Source: DIGJ01 sp036658435 (GTDB taxonomy: Bacteria; Bacillota; Clostridia; Lachnospirales; Lachnospiraceae). From it: a stretch of DNA of 16,759 nt. Under the pieces are notes generated by a model that was not told where the DNA came from, ran no database searches, and saw nothing but the letters and a program-made list of their open reading frames with translations. The stretch lies in the NCBI GenBank assembly GCA_036658435.1, contig JAVXEO010000052.1, positions 1 through 16,759 on the forward strand, given 5' to 3'. Numbering within the stretch: the first letter of the stretch is position 1; each line of letters opens with the position of its first letter. A program made the translations under genes and the position numbers. Positions 1-6,475 of this stretch are shown here, piece after piece.

Positions 1-10
1 ATGTTGTTAA

Positions 11-32
11 CTCCCATCTATGCACTTTGTGC
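11..32. repeat. 22-bp repeat, copy A
   Basis: This copy matches copy B at 4470-4491 at 20 of 22 positions. Both begin CTCCCATCT and end CTTTGTGC on the plus strand. Read on the minus strand it gives GCAC-AAA-GTGC, a small perfect hairpin, followed by GATGGGAG. Weak similarity continues a further dozen bases on the minus-upstream side. In copy B, GATGGGAG sits directly before a start codon, so copy A may likewise precede a gene lying just outside the left edge. That last point is inference. Confidence 0.55.
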
Positions 33-168
33 TTTTATATTCTATAAGTAAATCCTTACATAATTATATGTCAGAAAAGAGCCATTTTCAATGACTAACT
101 TTTTTCATTTTATGTTTGTTTAAGAAATTCTTCACAGTCCTTTCAAAAATAGTACACACAACGTACAC

Positions 169-243
169 ATTTGATTGGTATACTTAACTCATCAAATAAA
201 GAAGCCGGTAGTCATACGAAAGTTTCGCAGGGTTATTGGCTTC
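169..243 (+). other. Tandem hairpins, possible structured RNA
   Basis: Two adjacent inverted repeats are visible. The first pairs 169-175 with 191-197 (7 bp, 15-nt loop). The second pairs GAAGCC (201-206) with GGCTTC (238-243), continues through 207-213 with 231-237, has a 3x3 internal loop, and is capped by CGAA/TTCG (217-220, 224-227). In the 207-213 arm four of the seven pairs are G-U wobbles if the plus strand is the RNA. On the minus strand these become A-C mismatches, which hints at a plus-strand transcript. I could not match it to a known riboswitch or RNA family, and there is no clear promoter. Confidence 0.35.
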
Positions 244-289
244 GACAAAAAATTCTTAAAATTTACATAGATCGTTTTTTCATTATGCA

Positions 290-329
290 AATGCTGCTTA
301 TAGAATCGAAAGATTTTCTAAGCAGCATT
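290..329 (-). terminator. Hairpin downstream of the M14 peptidase gene, possible terminator
   Basis: The arms AATGCTGCTTA and its near-complement close a long stem-loop. The outer 10 bp are perfect, with a second 5-6 bp stem inside and a GAAA-like loop. It lies about 30 nt past the stop of the last gene of the operon, where a terminator is expected. Neither side has a good T-run: the minus strand continues TGCATAATG and the plus strand CCTCTTTAATG. It may therefore stop transcription weakly, protect a 3' end, or be a palindromic repeat. Confidence 0.45.
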
Positions 330-358
330 CCTCTTTAATGAAATCATCACCCATCTTT

Positions 359-1168
359 TTAGCGTTTCAAAGCATCTAAAAAAATACCAAATGTATTTTT
401 GATTTCTTCATAAACGGGTTTCTGTAATTGTACCCCTAATGGAAATTCTTCTTCTTCCTCCACCGTTTCTATGGTAAGGGCTGGTTTTTTAAAGTATTCC
501 GAAAAATAATGTACGCTGTTTCCACCACTGTCTGAAATTTCTATTTCCTCTTTGGGACTTTTTAAAGAATAGCCCGTACTCTCACTTAAGTCCCTACCAA
601 TAAGCAGTTGTTTGTCATTATAAGTCGCTTTCATTTGCTTTCGATAATAATAGATGCTTCGCCCTCTGGAATGATAGTCCAAATAGCCGTCCGGCTTTGT
701 TTTTTGAAATGCAGACATGAGTGCTTTTGTTTCTTCTTCACTTCCGGCGTAATCTTCTTCCCCTTTTTTTTGAAAATGAATCGAAGGAAAGTTCCGATTG
801 ATATCCAATCCTCTTCCATTTTCTTTCCAAAAGGGTGCTTCCACCCGTGCTTTTTCATAGCCATCCGGATTTAAAAGAGGAATTAAGTAAATTTTTCCCT
901 CCGTCCGATAAATTTCATTTTTTCTTTCTAAATTCAAATAGGCTTCTGCCATAGAAAGAAGAACCACGGGATTAATGGATTCTCTTCCGTGAATGCCTGC
1001 GGTAAACATTCCTGATTTTTCTCCATAGCCAAAAATAAGCATAGGAATCCAACGATTTTCCTTGGTGATTCCTATGCTTCTTACTTCTAATTTTGATGAA
1101 AAACATTTTTTTAAAAACTTAATTTCCCTTAGCATATCTTTATACGTATAACTATGTCCAAAATCCAT
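359..1168 (-). CDS. M14-family zinc carboxypeptidase
   Basis: This is a cytoplasmic-looking metallopeptidase of about 269 residues with no signal peptide. Counting from an upstream GTG (1189), the M14 zinc and catalytic set is complete: HxxE at His67/Glu70 (in GIHGRES), Asn-Arg in the DINRNFP motif at 131-132, third zinc ligand His173 (DYHS), and the general base Glu241 (LTIETVE). The M14 family includes gamma-D-glutamyl-diaminopimelate peptidases such as MpaA, which recycle murein peptides, so a cell-wall peptide role is plausible but inferred. I chose the ATG at 1168, preceded by AAAGGGAAAG, because the family homology starts there. The GTG at 1189, with AGGAAAG upstream, is an alternative adding seven residues. 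It is the last gene of the operon, 17-38 nt after the cyclo-ligase stop depending on the start used. Confidence 0.85.
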   Translation of the reverse strand: MDFGHSYTYKDMLREIKFLKKCFSSKLEVRSIGITKENRWIPMLIFGYGEKSGMFTAGIHGRESINPVVLLSMAEAYLNLERKNEIYRTEGKIYLIPLLNPDGYEKARVEAPFWKENGRGLDINRNFPSIHFQKKGEEDYAGSEEETKALMSAFQKTKPDGYLDYHSRGRSIYYYRKQMKATYNDKQLLIGRDLSESTGYSLKSPKEEIEISDSGGNSVHYFSEYFKKPALTIETVEEEEEFPLGVQLQKPVYEEIKNTFGIFLDALKR

Positions 1169-1206
1169 CTTCTTTCCCTTTATTCTCACAACTTCTTTCC
1201 TATAGT

Positions 1207-1752
1207 TTATGAAGGAAGGGAAATGTGTAGTACTTCATTTACCGGAACATCTGTCATTTCCGGATAAAGGGTTTCAACCATCTGAAAATCATAAGCAATT
1301 CCCACTGTTTTGTGATGGGGATACCGGCAAAGATACCGGTCATAATAGCCGGCACCATATCCCAACCGGTTTCCCTTTTTATCAAAGGCAAGCCCCGGTA
1401 AAATCATCAGTCCCGGCTCTTTTATTTCCTTACAGTTCTCTTCGGGCTCATAGATACCATGAAATCCAGCTTTTAATTGATTAAAATCTTTCACTTCATA
1501 AAAATCCATATTCTTTGGATTCGCTACTCTTGGAAACGCCGTCTTCTTTCCTTCTTTTACACAATATTCAAAAATAGCTTTCGTAGATACTTCACTTCCA
1601 AAAGAAGCATATAGATAAACTACCTGCTTATCTATCCATATTGAGTTTTTCATAAGAAGGTTCTTTATTATTTCCCCACCTTCTGTAATCTGGTCCCTGG
1701 TAAGGCGATTCCTTTGCTCCAGCATTTTTTTTCTAACTGTATTTTTATCCAT
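1207..1752 (-). CDS. 5-formyltetrahydrofolate cyclo-ligase
   Basis: At 181 residues this is full length for the family. It catalyses ATP-dependent conversion of 5-formyl-THF to 5,10-methenyl-THF, returning a storage or inhibitory folate to the one-carbon pool. The N-terminus (MDKNTVRKKMLEQRN) carries the usual basic ATP/substrate segment, and the middle has EVSTKAIFEYC and KKTAFPRV. The C-terminal half carries the family signature LPGLAFDKKGNRLGYGAGYYDRYL, whose Gly-rich loop and Asp-Arg bind nucleotide and folate. It starts only 6 nt after the stop of the DUF896 gene and has no strong Shine-Dalgarno, which suggests translational coupling. Bacterial homologues are called fau, ygfA or yqgN; I give no symbol because usage varies. 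Confidence 0.93.
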   Translation of the reverse strand: MDKNTVRKKMLEQRNRLTRDQITEGGEIIKNLLMKNSIWIDKQVVYLYASFGSEVSTKAIFEYCVKEGKKTAFPRVANPKNMDFYEVKDFNQLKAGFHGIYEPEENCKEIKEPGLMILPGLAFDKKGNRLGYGAGYYDRYLCRYPHHKTVGIAYDFQMVETLYPEMTDVPVNEVLHISLPS

Positions 1753-1758
1753 AATTTT

Positions 1759-1971
1759 CTATTTTGATTTGTCTTTTGTAGACAAATCTATTACACTGCC
1801 ATCTGGATTTAGAAGAGACACCTTATTTAGCTGCCCTCTTAAATTAGCGCGAACCGCTTGAATATATTCACTGCGAAGGGTTGCCTGTTCTATTTTTTCT
1901 TCATTGGTTAAACCCTCATTTTTTGCTTTATGATACAATTCATTAATTCTTGTTATACGACTTTCTTCCAT
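1759..1971 (-). CDS. DUF896 (YnzC-like) small protein
   Basis: This 70-residue, highly charged, helical protein begins MEESRITRINELYHKAK and contains GLTNEEKIEQATLRSEYI, the recognisable core of the DUF896/YnzC family of Firmicutes. The family folds as a short helical hairpin and its biochemical role is unknown. In Bacillus subtilis the ynzC gene follows yneA-yneB in the SOS-linked sos operon, but here it lies between proB and the folate gene, so no SOS role should be assumed. An AGGAG lies about 13 nt upstream of the ATG, in the 50-nt gap after proB. Confidence 0.88.
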   Translation of the reverse strand: MEESRITRINELYHKAKNEGLTNEEKIEQATLRSEYIQAVRANLRGQLNKVSLLNPDGSVIDLSTKDKSK

Positions 1972-2021
1972 CTTAATAAATAGACTCCTTTTATTGTTAA
2001 ATTTCTTTTTTTAAATACAGG

Positions 2022-2873
2022 CTATTCTTTATATTGCTCCACTTGTATGTAATCTAATAATTTAAAATTTTTATCTTTATGTGCCATGAATAAAGTGCCG
2101 ATTTTCTCTCCTTTTACAATATGAGAAATGTTGTATATATGGTTTCCATTTGCAATGACCATATCAGCGCCTGCATCATTTGCTATTTTAGCCGCTGCAA
2201 TTTTAGTTGCCATCCCTCCGGTGCCAAAATCGGTAGCCGCACCTTTTCCCATTTGTTCCAACTCCTCGGTTATCGTTTCTACCTTATCAATAAAGACGGC
2301 ATTGGAATTAAAGCGGGGATCATCTGTATATAATCCATCAATATCCGACATCAAAATCAATAAATCAGCTCCAATCAGTGCTGCTACAATGGCGGATAAG
2401 GTGTCATTATCTCCAAATTCAATTTCATCCGTAGAAACGGTATCGTTTTCATTTACAATAGGAATGACATTCATGCCAAGCAGCTCACGGAACGTATTCT
2501 GTGCATTCTTACGGCTGGTATTGTTAATCATGGTATACTTTGTCATTAAAATCTGGGATGTAATCTGATTATATTCTGCAAATAGTTTTTGATAAACCAT
2601 CATTAATTTAGCCTGTCCAATAGAGGCACAAGCCTGTCTTAAAGATAGCTCCGTTGGCTTTTCTTTTAATCCTACGGTTTTTCTTCCTACACCAATGGCT
2701 CCTGATGAAACCAAAACAATCTCTTTTCCCTGATTGCGAAGATCGGTAAGAACCCGAACGAGTTGTTCCATTTTTAATAAATCCAAAGAACCTGTTTCAT
2801 CATGGGTTAACGTTGAGGTTCCAACTTTTATTACGATTCGTTTTTTATTTTTCAATTGTTCCCGGTAATCCAT
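2022..2873 (-). CDS. proB: Glutamate 5-kinase, short form without PUA domain
   Basis: This enzyme phosphorylates L-glutamate to gamma-glutamyl phosphate, the first step of proline synthesis. The 283-residue protein is a single amino-acid-kinase domain: RIVIKVGTSTLT (phosphate loop), LVSSGAIGVGRKTVG, VIPIVNENDTVSTDEIEFGDNDTL (glutamate and metal site), LMSDIDGLYTDDPR, and GTGGMATKIAAAKIA. It ends about where the PUA domain starts in the E. coli enzyme (367 residues), so it is the short form. I chose ATG at 2873 because GGAG lies 6 nt upstream (2880-2883) and family proteins start near MDYREQLKNKKR. The frame stays open to 2957, but the extra residues are antisense-free overlap with the upstream gene. 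It overlaps the preceding flavoprotein gene by 29 nt. No proA is present beside it. Confidence 0.93.
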   Translation of the reverse strand: MDYREQLKNKKRIVIKVGTSTLTHDETGSLDLLKMEQLVRVLTDLRNQGKEIVLVSSGAIGVGRKTVGLKEKPTELSLRQACASIGQAKLMMVYQKLFAEYNQITSQILMTKYTMINNTSRKNAQNTFRELLGMNVIPIVNENDTVSTDEIEFGDNDTLSAIVAALIGADLLILMSDIDGLYTDDPRFNSNAVFIDKVETITEELEQMGKGAATDFGTGGMATKIAAAKIANDAGADMVIANGNHIYNISHIVKGEKIGTLFMAHKDKNFKLLDYIQVEQYKE

Positions 2874-4464
2874 ATTTTTCTCCAATTCTTTCAAAAACTT
2901 TGATTCCATCCATTCCTGCTGAAATAATACCTCCAGCATAACCGGCACCTTCTCCACAGGGATATAAGCCTTTTATATTGCTTTCCAGCGTTTCTTCCTT
3001 TCTTATAATACGTACCGGAGAGGAGGTTCTGCTTTCTATTCCGCTTAATAAAGCATCTTCATCTGAAAATCCTTTTATCTTTTTTTCAAAACTTTCAATG
3101 GCCTCAATTAAGCTTTGTGATACATAATCAGGAAGACAGTTTTTTAAATTTCCAAGAGTGTAACTTCCTTTTATATTAGGTGATATTTTCCCTAATTCCG
3201 TGGTTGTCTGTCCTTTTTTAAAGTCACCAAACCGCTGTACTGGAATAGAGCCCTTTCCTTCTTTATATGCCAAAGTTTCCCACTTTTGTTGAAAAGCTAC
3301 CCCTGCCAGGGGATGGTTTTCTTGAAAATCTTCCGGTGTTACCGTAACAATAATAGCACTGTTTCCATTGATTTCACTTCTGTCATAATGACTCATTCCA
3401 TTGATGGCTATTCTTCCTTTTTCCGAAGACGCATTTACTACAAAACCACCTGGACACATACAAAAGGAGTAAACCCCTCTTCCATTGGATGCCTGGTGTG
3501 TTACCTTGTAGTCAGCAGCCGGTAACTCTTTATAAAGAGCACCATATTGTGATTTTCCAATTACCTCCTGTGGATGTTCTATACGTATACCCATTGCAAA
3601 GGATTTGGCTTCCATTTCCACTTCCTTGGAATACATCATGGAAAAAGTATCTCTTGCGCTGTGGCCAATTGCCATTACCAGTACTTCACAGGCGATTCGT
3701 TCTTTTTCATTTATAACAACTGCAGTTACCGCTCCATTTTCTATTTGTATATCGGTTACCTTTCCTTGAAAGCGGACTTCCCCACCTAGGCGAAGAATTT
3801 CTTTTCGCATATTTTTAACAACTTCTCGAAGTTTATCGGTTCCAATATGTGGCTTGTTTAAATAGCTAATATCCGTTGGTGCACCACAGGAAAGGAAGGT
3901 ATCCAAAACTTTTTTATGTCGTCCAGAGGTATCTTTTACCAGTGTATTCAGTTTTCCATCTGAAAAGGTGCCAGCACCGCCTTCCCCAAACGGAACGTTG
4001 GATTCTTCCTGTAGTTCCCCGCCATTCCAGAATGCTTCCACTGTTTTTACTCTAGCATCTACCTCTTCACCACGTTCTAAAACAAGAGGGGCGTATCCCG
4101 CTTTTGCAAGTTCCAGTGCACAAAAAAGTCCTGCCGGCCCCATACCTACAACAATAGGACGGGTTTTTAATTCCTGGGTTCCTGTTTTCAAGGCCACATA
4201 CTTATTTTTCGGTTTTTTTATAATATCGTTCTTTCCCACATAAAGTTTTTCATGGGAAACTGCCACATCTACCGTATAAATATAAAACATATTCTCTTTC
4301 TTCCGTGCATCCAAAGAACGTTTTATAAGACGGATTTTTTCAATATCTTCCTCCAATATCTTAAATTTATTTATCAGCACCTTTTTTATTTCTGAAATTT
4401 GTATTTCTTCCTTTTGGCTTAAAATCTTTTCCACCGGAATTTTAACATTTGAAATTCTTATCAT
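2845..4464 (-). CDS. COG2509-type FAD-dependent oxidoreductase
   Basis: This is a predicted cytosolic flavoprotein of 539 residues. The N-terminal ~90 residues (MIRISNVKIPV...) form the family's leader domain. An FAD-binding Rossmann fold follows at about residue 105 with GMGPAGLFCALELAKAGY and the ribose-binding LERG. Downstream are NVPFGEGGAGTFSDGKL, a family hallmark, and a C-terminal FAD-closing motif GEGAGYAGGIISAGMDG. The substrate of this family is not established, so I assign no reaction. I prefer the ATG at 4464, with GGGAG five bases upstream, over the in-frame ATG at 4476, because homologues begin MIRIS. The 22-bp repeat B covers the start region. The gene overlaps proB by 29 nt. 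Confidence 0.88.
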   Translation of the reverse strand: MIRISNVKIPVEKILSQKEEIQISEIKKVLINKFKILEEDIEKIRLIKRSLDARKKENMFYIYTVDVAVSHEKLYVGKNDIIKKPKNKYVALKTGTQELKTRPIVVGMGPAGLFCALELAKAGYAPLVLERGEEVDARVKTVEAFWNGGELQEESNVPFGEGGAGTFSDGKLNTLVKDTSGRHKKVLDTFLSCGAPTDISYLNKPHIGTDKLREVVKNMRKEILRLGGEVRFQGKVTDIQIENGAVTAVVINEKERIACEVLVMAIGHSARDTFSMMYSKEVEMEAKSFAMGIRIEHPQEVIGKSQYGALYKELPAADYKVTHQASNGRGVYSFCMCPGGFVVNASSEKGRIAINGMSHYDRSEINGNSAIIVTVTPEDFQENHPLAGVAFQQKWETLAYKEGKGSIPVQRFGDFKKGQTTTELGKISPNIKGSYTLGNLKNCLPDYVSQSLIEAIESFEKKIKGFSDEDALLSGIESRTSSPVRIIRKEETLESNIKGLYPCGEGAGYAGGIISAGMDGIKVFERIGEKYGLPGTIEK

Positions 4465-4469
4465 GGTAG

Positions 4470-4491
4470 CTCCCATCTCTGCGCTTTGTGC
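4470..4491. repeat. 22-bp repeat, copy B, at the start of the COG2509 gene
   Basis: This is the partner of 11-32 with 20 of 22 identities. On the minus strand it reads GCACAAAGCGC followed by AGAGATGGGAG, placing GGGAG immediately upstream of the ATG at 4464, where it could serve as the ribosome-binding site. A TATAAT hexamer lies just upstream on the minus strand (4500-4505). No convincing -35 box sits at the right distance, so a promoter is only a possibility. Confidence 0.5.
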
Positions 4492-4521
4492 GCCTTATGA
4501 TTATAGTGCATCTTTTTTTGA

Positions 4522-5757
4522 TTATTTTCTACCGGCATTCATTCCCACTGCATAAGCACTTGAAAACGCCCACTGCAAATTATATCCACCACAAGTTCCA
4601 TCTACATCCAGTAGTTCCCCTGTAAAATAAATTCCTTTTTTCTTCTTTGATTCCAGGGAATCTTTTTCTACTTCAAGCATAGAGACACCACCTGCTGTTA
4701 CCTGTGCCTGTTCAAAGGAGTTTGATTCTATAATTTTCATTCTCCAGTTTTTTATTAAAGAGGAAAGATTTTCCATATGGTTTTTCTTTAAATCACCGGA
4801 GCAGACTTCTTTTTTTAAATTTACCTTCATGCAAAGTGCTTCTGCCATTTTCCTATCCATGAGTGGCTCCAGCGCTTGTACTACCGTTGTTTTTGGAAAG
4901 CATTCTTTATAATGTAACATATGTACCAAAAGGTCCTGTTGGGATAAATCCGGAAAAAGCCGAAGAATTGCAAACACTTCTTTTTTATCAAGTAAAGCCA
5001 TCCCTGCAAAACGACTTACTTGAAAAACCGGGATTCCTGAAATTCCATAGGATGTAAACTGAATTTCTCCAGACGCCTCTCCTTCCATGATTCCATCGGT
5101 TTCTAATAAAATGTCTGCATGGCAGCGGATACCTGCCAGTTTTTTTCCATAAATTTCTTCCGTCTTTAAACCTGTAAGTGCCGGTACCAATGGCGTAATA
5201 CTATGTCCTAACTCTTTTGCTATCCGGTATCCACTTCCATCACTTCCCAGGCTGCCAGCTGCTTTTCCTCCGCAAGAAAGAATCACCTTTTGGGTTTCAT
5301 AGGTATAGGTTTTAGTAACTACCTGATAGAAAGTACTTCCATCCTCTTTTTGAAAAGAAAGAACCTTTTCTACGTGTTCTCTTAGTTTCACTTTTATTTT
5401 GAGCCGCTCCAATTCCAGTCGAAGTGCATTTACCATAGAAACTGCCTGTTCCGAATAAGGATAATAATAACCATTTTTATTTTTAGGATACATACCTATG
5501 CTTTCTAAAAAAGCAAGATACGCACTTTTATCATATTGTTTAATTAAATCAAATGCAAGGGATAAATTTTGGCTTCGATACGCTTCTTTATCCTGACACT
5601 CATTCGTAAAGTTACATTTTCCATTTCCGGTAGCTAAGAGCTTACGACCTATTTTATCATTATGTTCTAAAATAGTAACCTTTTTTCCATTTCTTCCACA
5701 CACTATGGCGGCGATTAATCCAGAGGCCCCGGCTCCTATTACTATAATATCTTCCAA
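4522..5757 (-). CDS. HI0933-family (BaiN-like) flavoprotein
   Basis: This 411-residue NAD(P)/FAD-dependent oxidoreductase has full family length. The N-terminus has the dinucleotide-binding IGAGASGLIAAIVCGRNGKK, then the family signature GRKLLATGNGKCNFTN at about residues 37-52. In the middle are SCGGKAAGSLGSDGSGY and, at the end, GELLDVDGTCGGYNLQWAFSSAY, which closes the FAD site. The family includes E. coli YhiN and Clostridium scindens BaiN, implicated in bile-acid dehydroxylation, but most members have no known substrate. Family membership is clear, while a bile-acid role would be speculation. AGGAGG lies about 14 nt upstream of the ATG, longer than usual. It is followed after 57 nt by a second, unrelated FAD protein gene. 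Confidence 0.88.
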   Translation of the reverse strand: MEDIIVIGAGASGLIAAIVCGRNGKKVTILEHNDKIGRKLLATGNGKCNFTNECQDKEAYRSQNLSLAFDLIKQYDKSAYLAFLESIGMYPKNKNGYYYPYSEQAVSMVNALRLELERLKIKVKLREHVEKVLSFQKEDGSTFYQVVTKTYTYETQKVILSCGGKAAGSLGSDGSGYRIAKELGHSITPLVPALTGLKTEEIYGKKLAGIRCHADILLETDGIMEGEASGEIQFTSYGISGIPVFQVSRFAGMALLDKKEVFAILRLFPDLSQQDLLVHMLHYKECFPKTTVVQALEPLMDRKMAEALCMKVNLKKEVCSGDLKKNHMENLSSLIKNWRMKIIESNSFEQAQVTAGGVSMLEVEKDSLESKKKKGIYFTGELLDVDGTCGGYNLQWAFSSAYAVGMNAGRK

Positions 5758-5779
5758 CTTTTACCCTCCTGGACATATT

Positions 5780-6403
5780 TTAGCTGGAATAATTTTCCAA
5801 CATTCCATACAATTCTTCTTGATCCAAAACATAAATTCCCTGTATTAATTTTTTCTGTTCCTCCTTTTCAAGGCGCCTTGAGTCAATTCCTGTATATTCA
5901 AAAACTGTTTTTTTATCACAGTAAAAAACAACGACTTCATAACCGGCTAAGGAAATATAATACTCATAAGGCATACTGGAAACATCATAGGTCTTTACTA
6001 AAGTTATGGCATCCTTTGAGAAAGACTGAAGTTCATAAGCAATCAATCCTTTTTTTATTTCATCCAAAGAAAGATTATCCATATATTCTCCAAGAAAAGA
6101 AATGAGTTCTTCCCTTGTTTTTCCTATAAAGGTGGGTACGACTGTTCTGTGTTCTTCCTGGTATGCATTATTTTTTGAATCAAAGGTAATTAGTGTAATT
6201 CTTGTTTTATTTGTAATTCGATCTTCTTTTGTTGTATCGGCCAAAACAACTTCATCTCCAGCCGGTATCTTTTCTTCTGCCTTGGAAATTTGTGCTTTTT
6301 CCCGGTATTTTTCTAATGTGTTTTTATAGCTGATATAGTATGCACTGGATAGCAAAACTGCCATTCCTAACATAATTCCTATATATATTCCTGTTTTTTT
6401 CAT
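5780..6403 (-). CDS. Membrane-anchored protein with BofC C-terminal-like domain
   Basis: The 207-residue product has one N-terminal membrane segment (residues 5-24, GIYIGIMLGMAVLLSSAYYI) and then an extracytoplasmic part. The middle contains a repeat-like region ending PTFIGKTREELISFLGEY. The last ~70 residues (YYISLAGYEVVVFYCDKK, VFEYTGIDSRRLEKEEQKKL, GIYVLDQEELYGMLENYSS) resemble the C-terminal domain of BofC, a forespore-secreted regulator of sigma-K processing in Bacillus. The resemblance is by pattern only, and the N-terminal half of BofC is not recognisable. A sporulation or envelope role fits the upstream yqfC/yqfD genes but is inference. The start is enclosed by an unusual inverted repeat (6404-6444). 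Confidence 0.75.
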   Translation of the reverse strand: MKKTGIYIGIMLGMAVLLSSAYYISYKNTLEKYREKAQISKAEEKIPAGDEVVLADTTKEDRITNKTRITLITFDSKNNAYQEEHRTVVPTFIGKTREELISFLGEYMDNLSLDEIKKGLIAYELQSFSKDAITLVKTYDVSSMPYEYYISLAGYEVVVFYCDKKTVFEYTGIDSRRLEKEEQKKLIQGIYVLDQEELYGMLENYSS

Positions 6404-6444
6404 AGAATAACCATGCCTTTCCTACTATCTTGTTTGGTTATTCT
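6404..6444 (-). promoter_or_regulatory. Inverted repeat enclosing the ribosome-binding site of the BofC-like gene
   Basis: AGAATAACC (6404-6412) and its exact complement GGTTATTCT (6436-6444) form a 9-bp perfect inverted repeat with a 23-nt loop. In the minus-strand mRNA the loop contains AGGAAAGGC, the likely Shine-Dalgarno, and the 3' arm ends directly against the ATG at 6403. Inside is also a four-codon frame, ATGGTTATTCTATGA, whose stop overlaps the gene's start codon. Such a fold could tune translation of the gene. I do not recognise it as a known element. Confidence 0.45.
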
Positions 6445-6475
6445 CTATTGTTTCCAATTTATCCTTCTTTATACA

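Larger units (their letters stand above)
1..358. other. Gene-free region at left edge with several inverted repeats
   Basis: No credible coding frame lies here. The stretch is AT-rich and carries, in order: one copy of a 22-bp repeat (11-32); a short direct repeat GTACACA at 152-158 and 163-169; an inverted repeat ATTTGAT/ATCAAAT (169-175, 191-197); a longer hairpin with GAAGCC/GGCTTC ends (201-243); and a strong hairpin (290-329) next to the stop of the M14 peptidase gene. It separates the long minus-strand operon from whatever gene lies beyond base 1. Whether it holds a small RNA or only terminators and decayed repeats cannot be settled by eye. Confidence 0.7.

Noticed and set aside
152..169. 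Direct repeat GTACACA as an attachment or recombination site
   Set aside because: It is only two 7-base units, with no integrase gene or second boundary in the window.
201..243. Riboswitch, tmRNA piece or group II intron domain V
   Set aside because: Loop and stem sequences do not match the conserved cores of c-di-GMP, THF, fluoride, ZTP or guanidine riboswitches, tmRNA, or the domain V length and catalytic triad.
185..255. Short minus-strand frame with a protein-like stretch (VEANNPAKLSYDYRLLYLMS), suggesting a decayed gene
   Set aside because: It is 23 codons between stops, with no family I can name, and the same bases form the hairpin 201-243, so the coding look may be chance.
2128..2568. 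Open frame of 146 codons on the plus strand
   Set aside because: It lies fully opposite proB, has no ribosome-binding site or recognisable domain, and reads as the antisense of a conserved gene.
2874..2957. N-terminal extension of proB by 28 residues
   Set aside because: It has no family similarity and overlaps the flavoprotein gene; the ATG at 2873 has a good ribosome-binding site and matches family starts.
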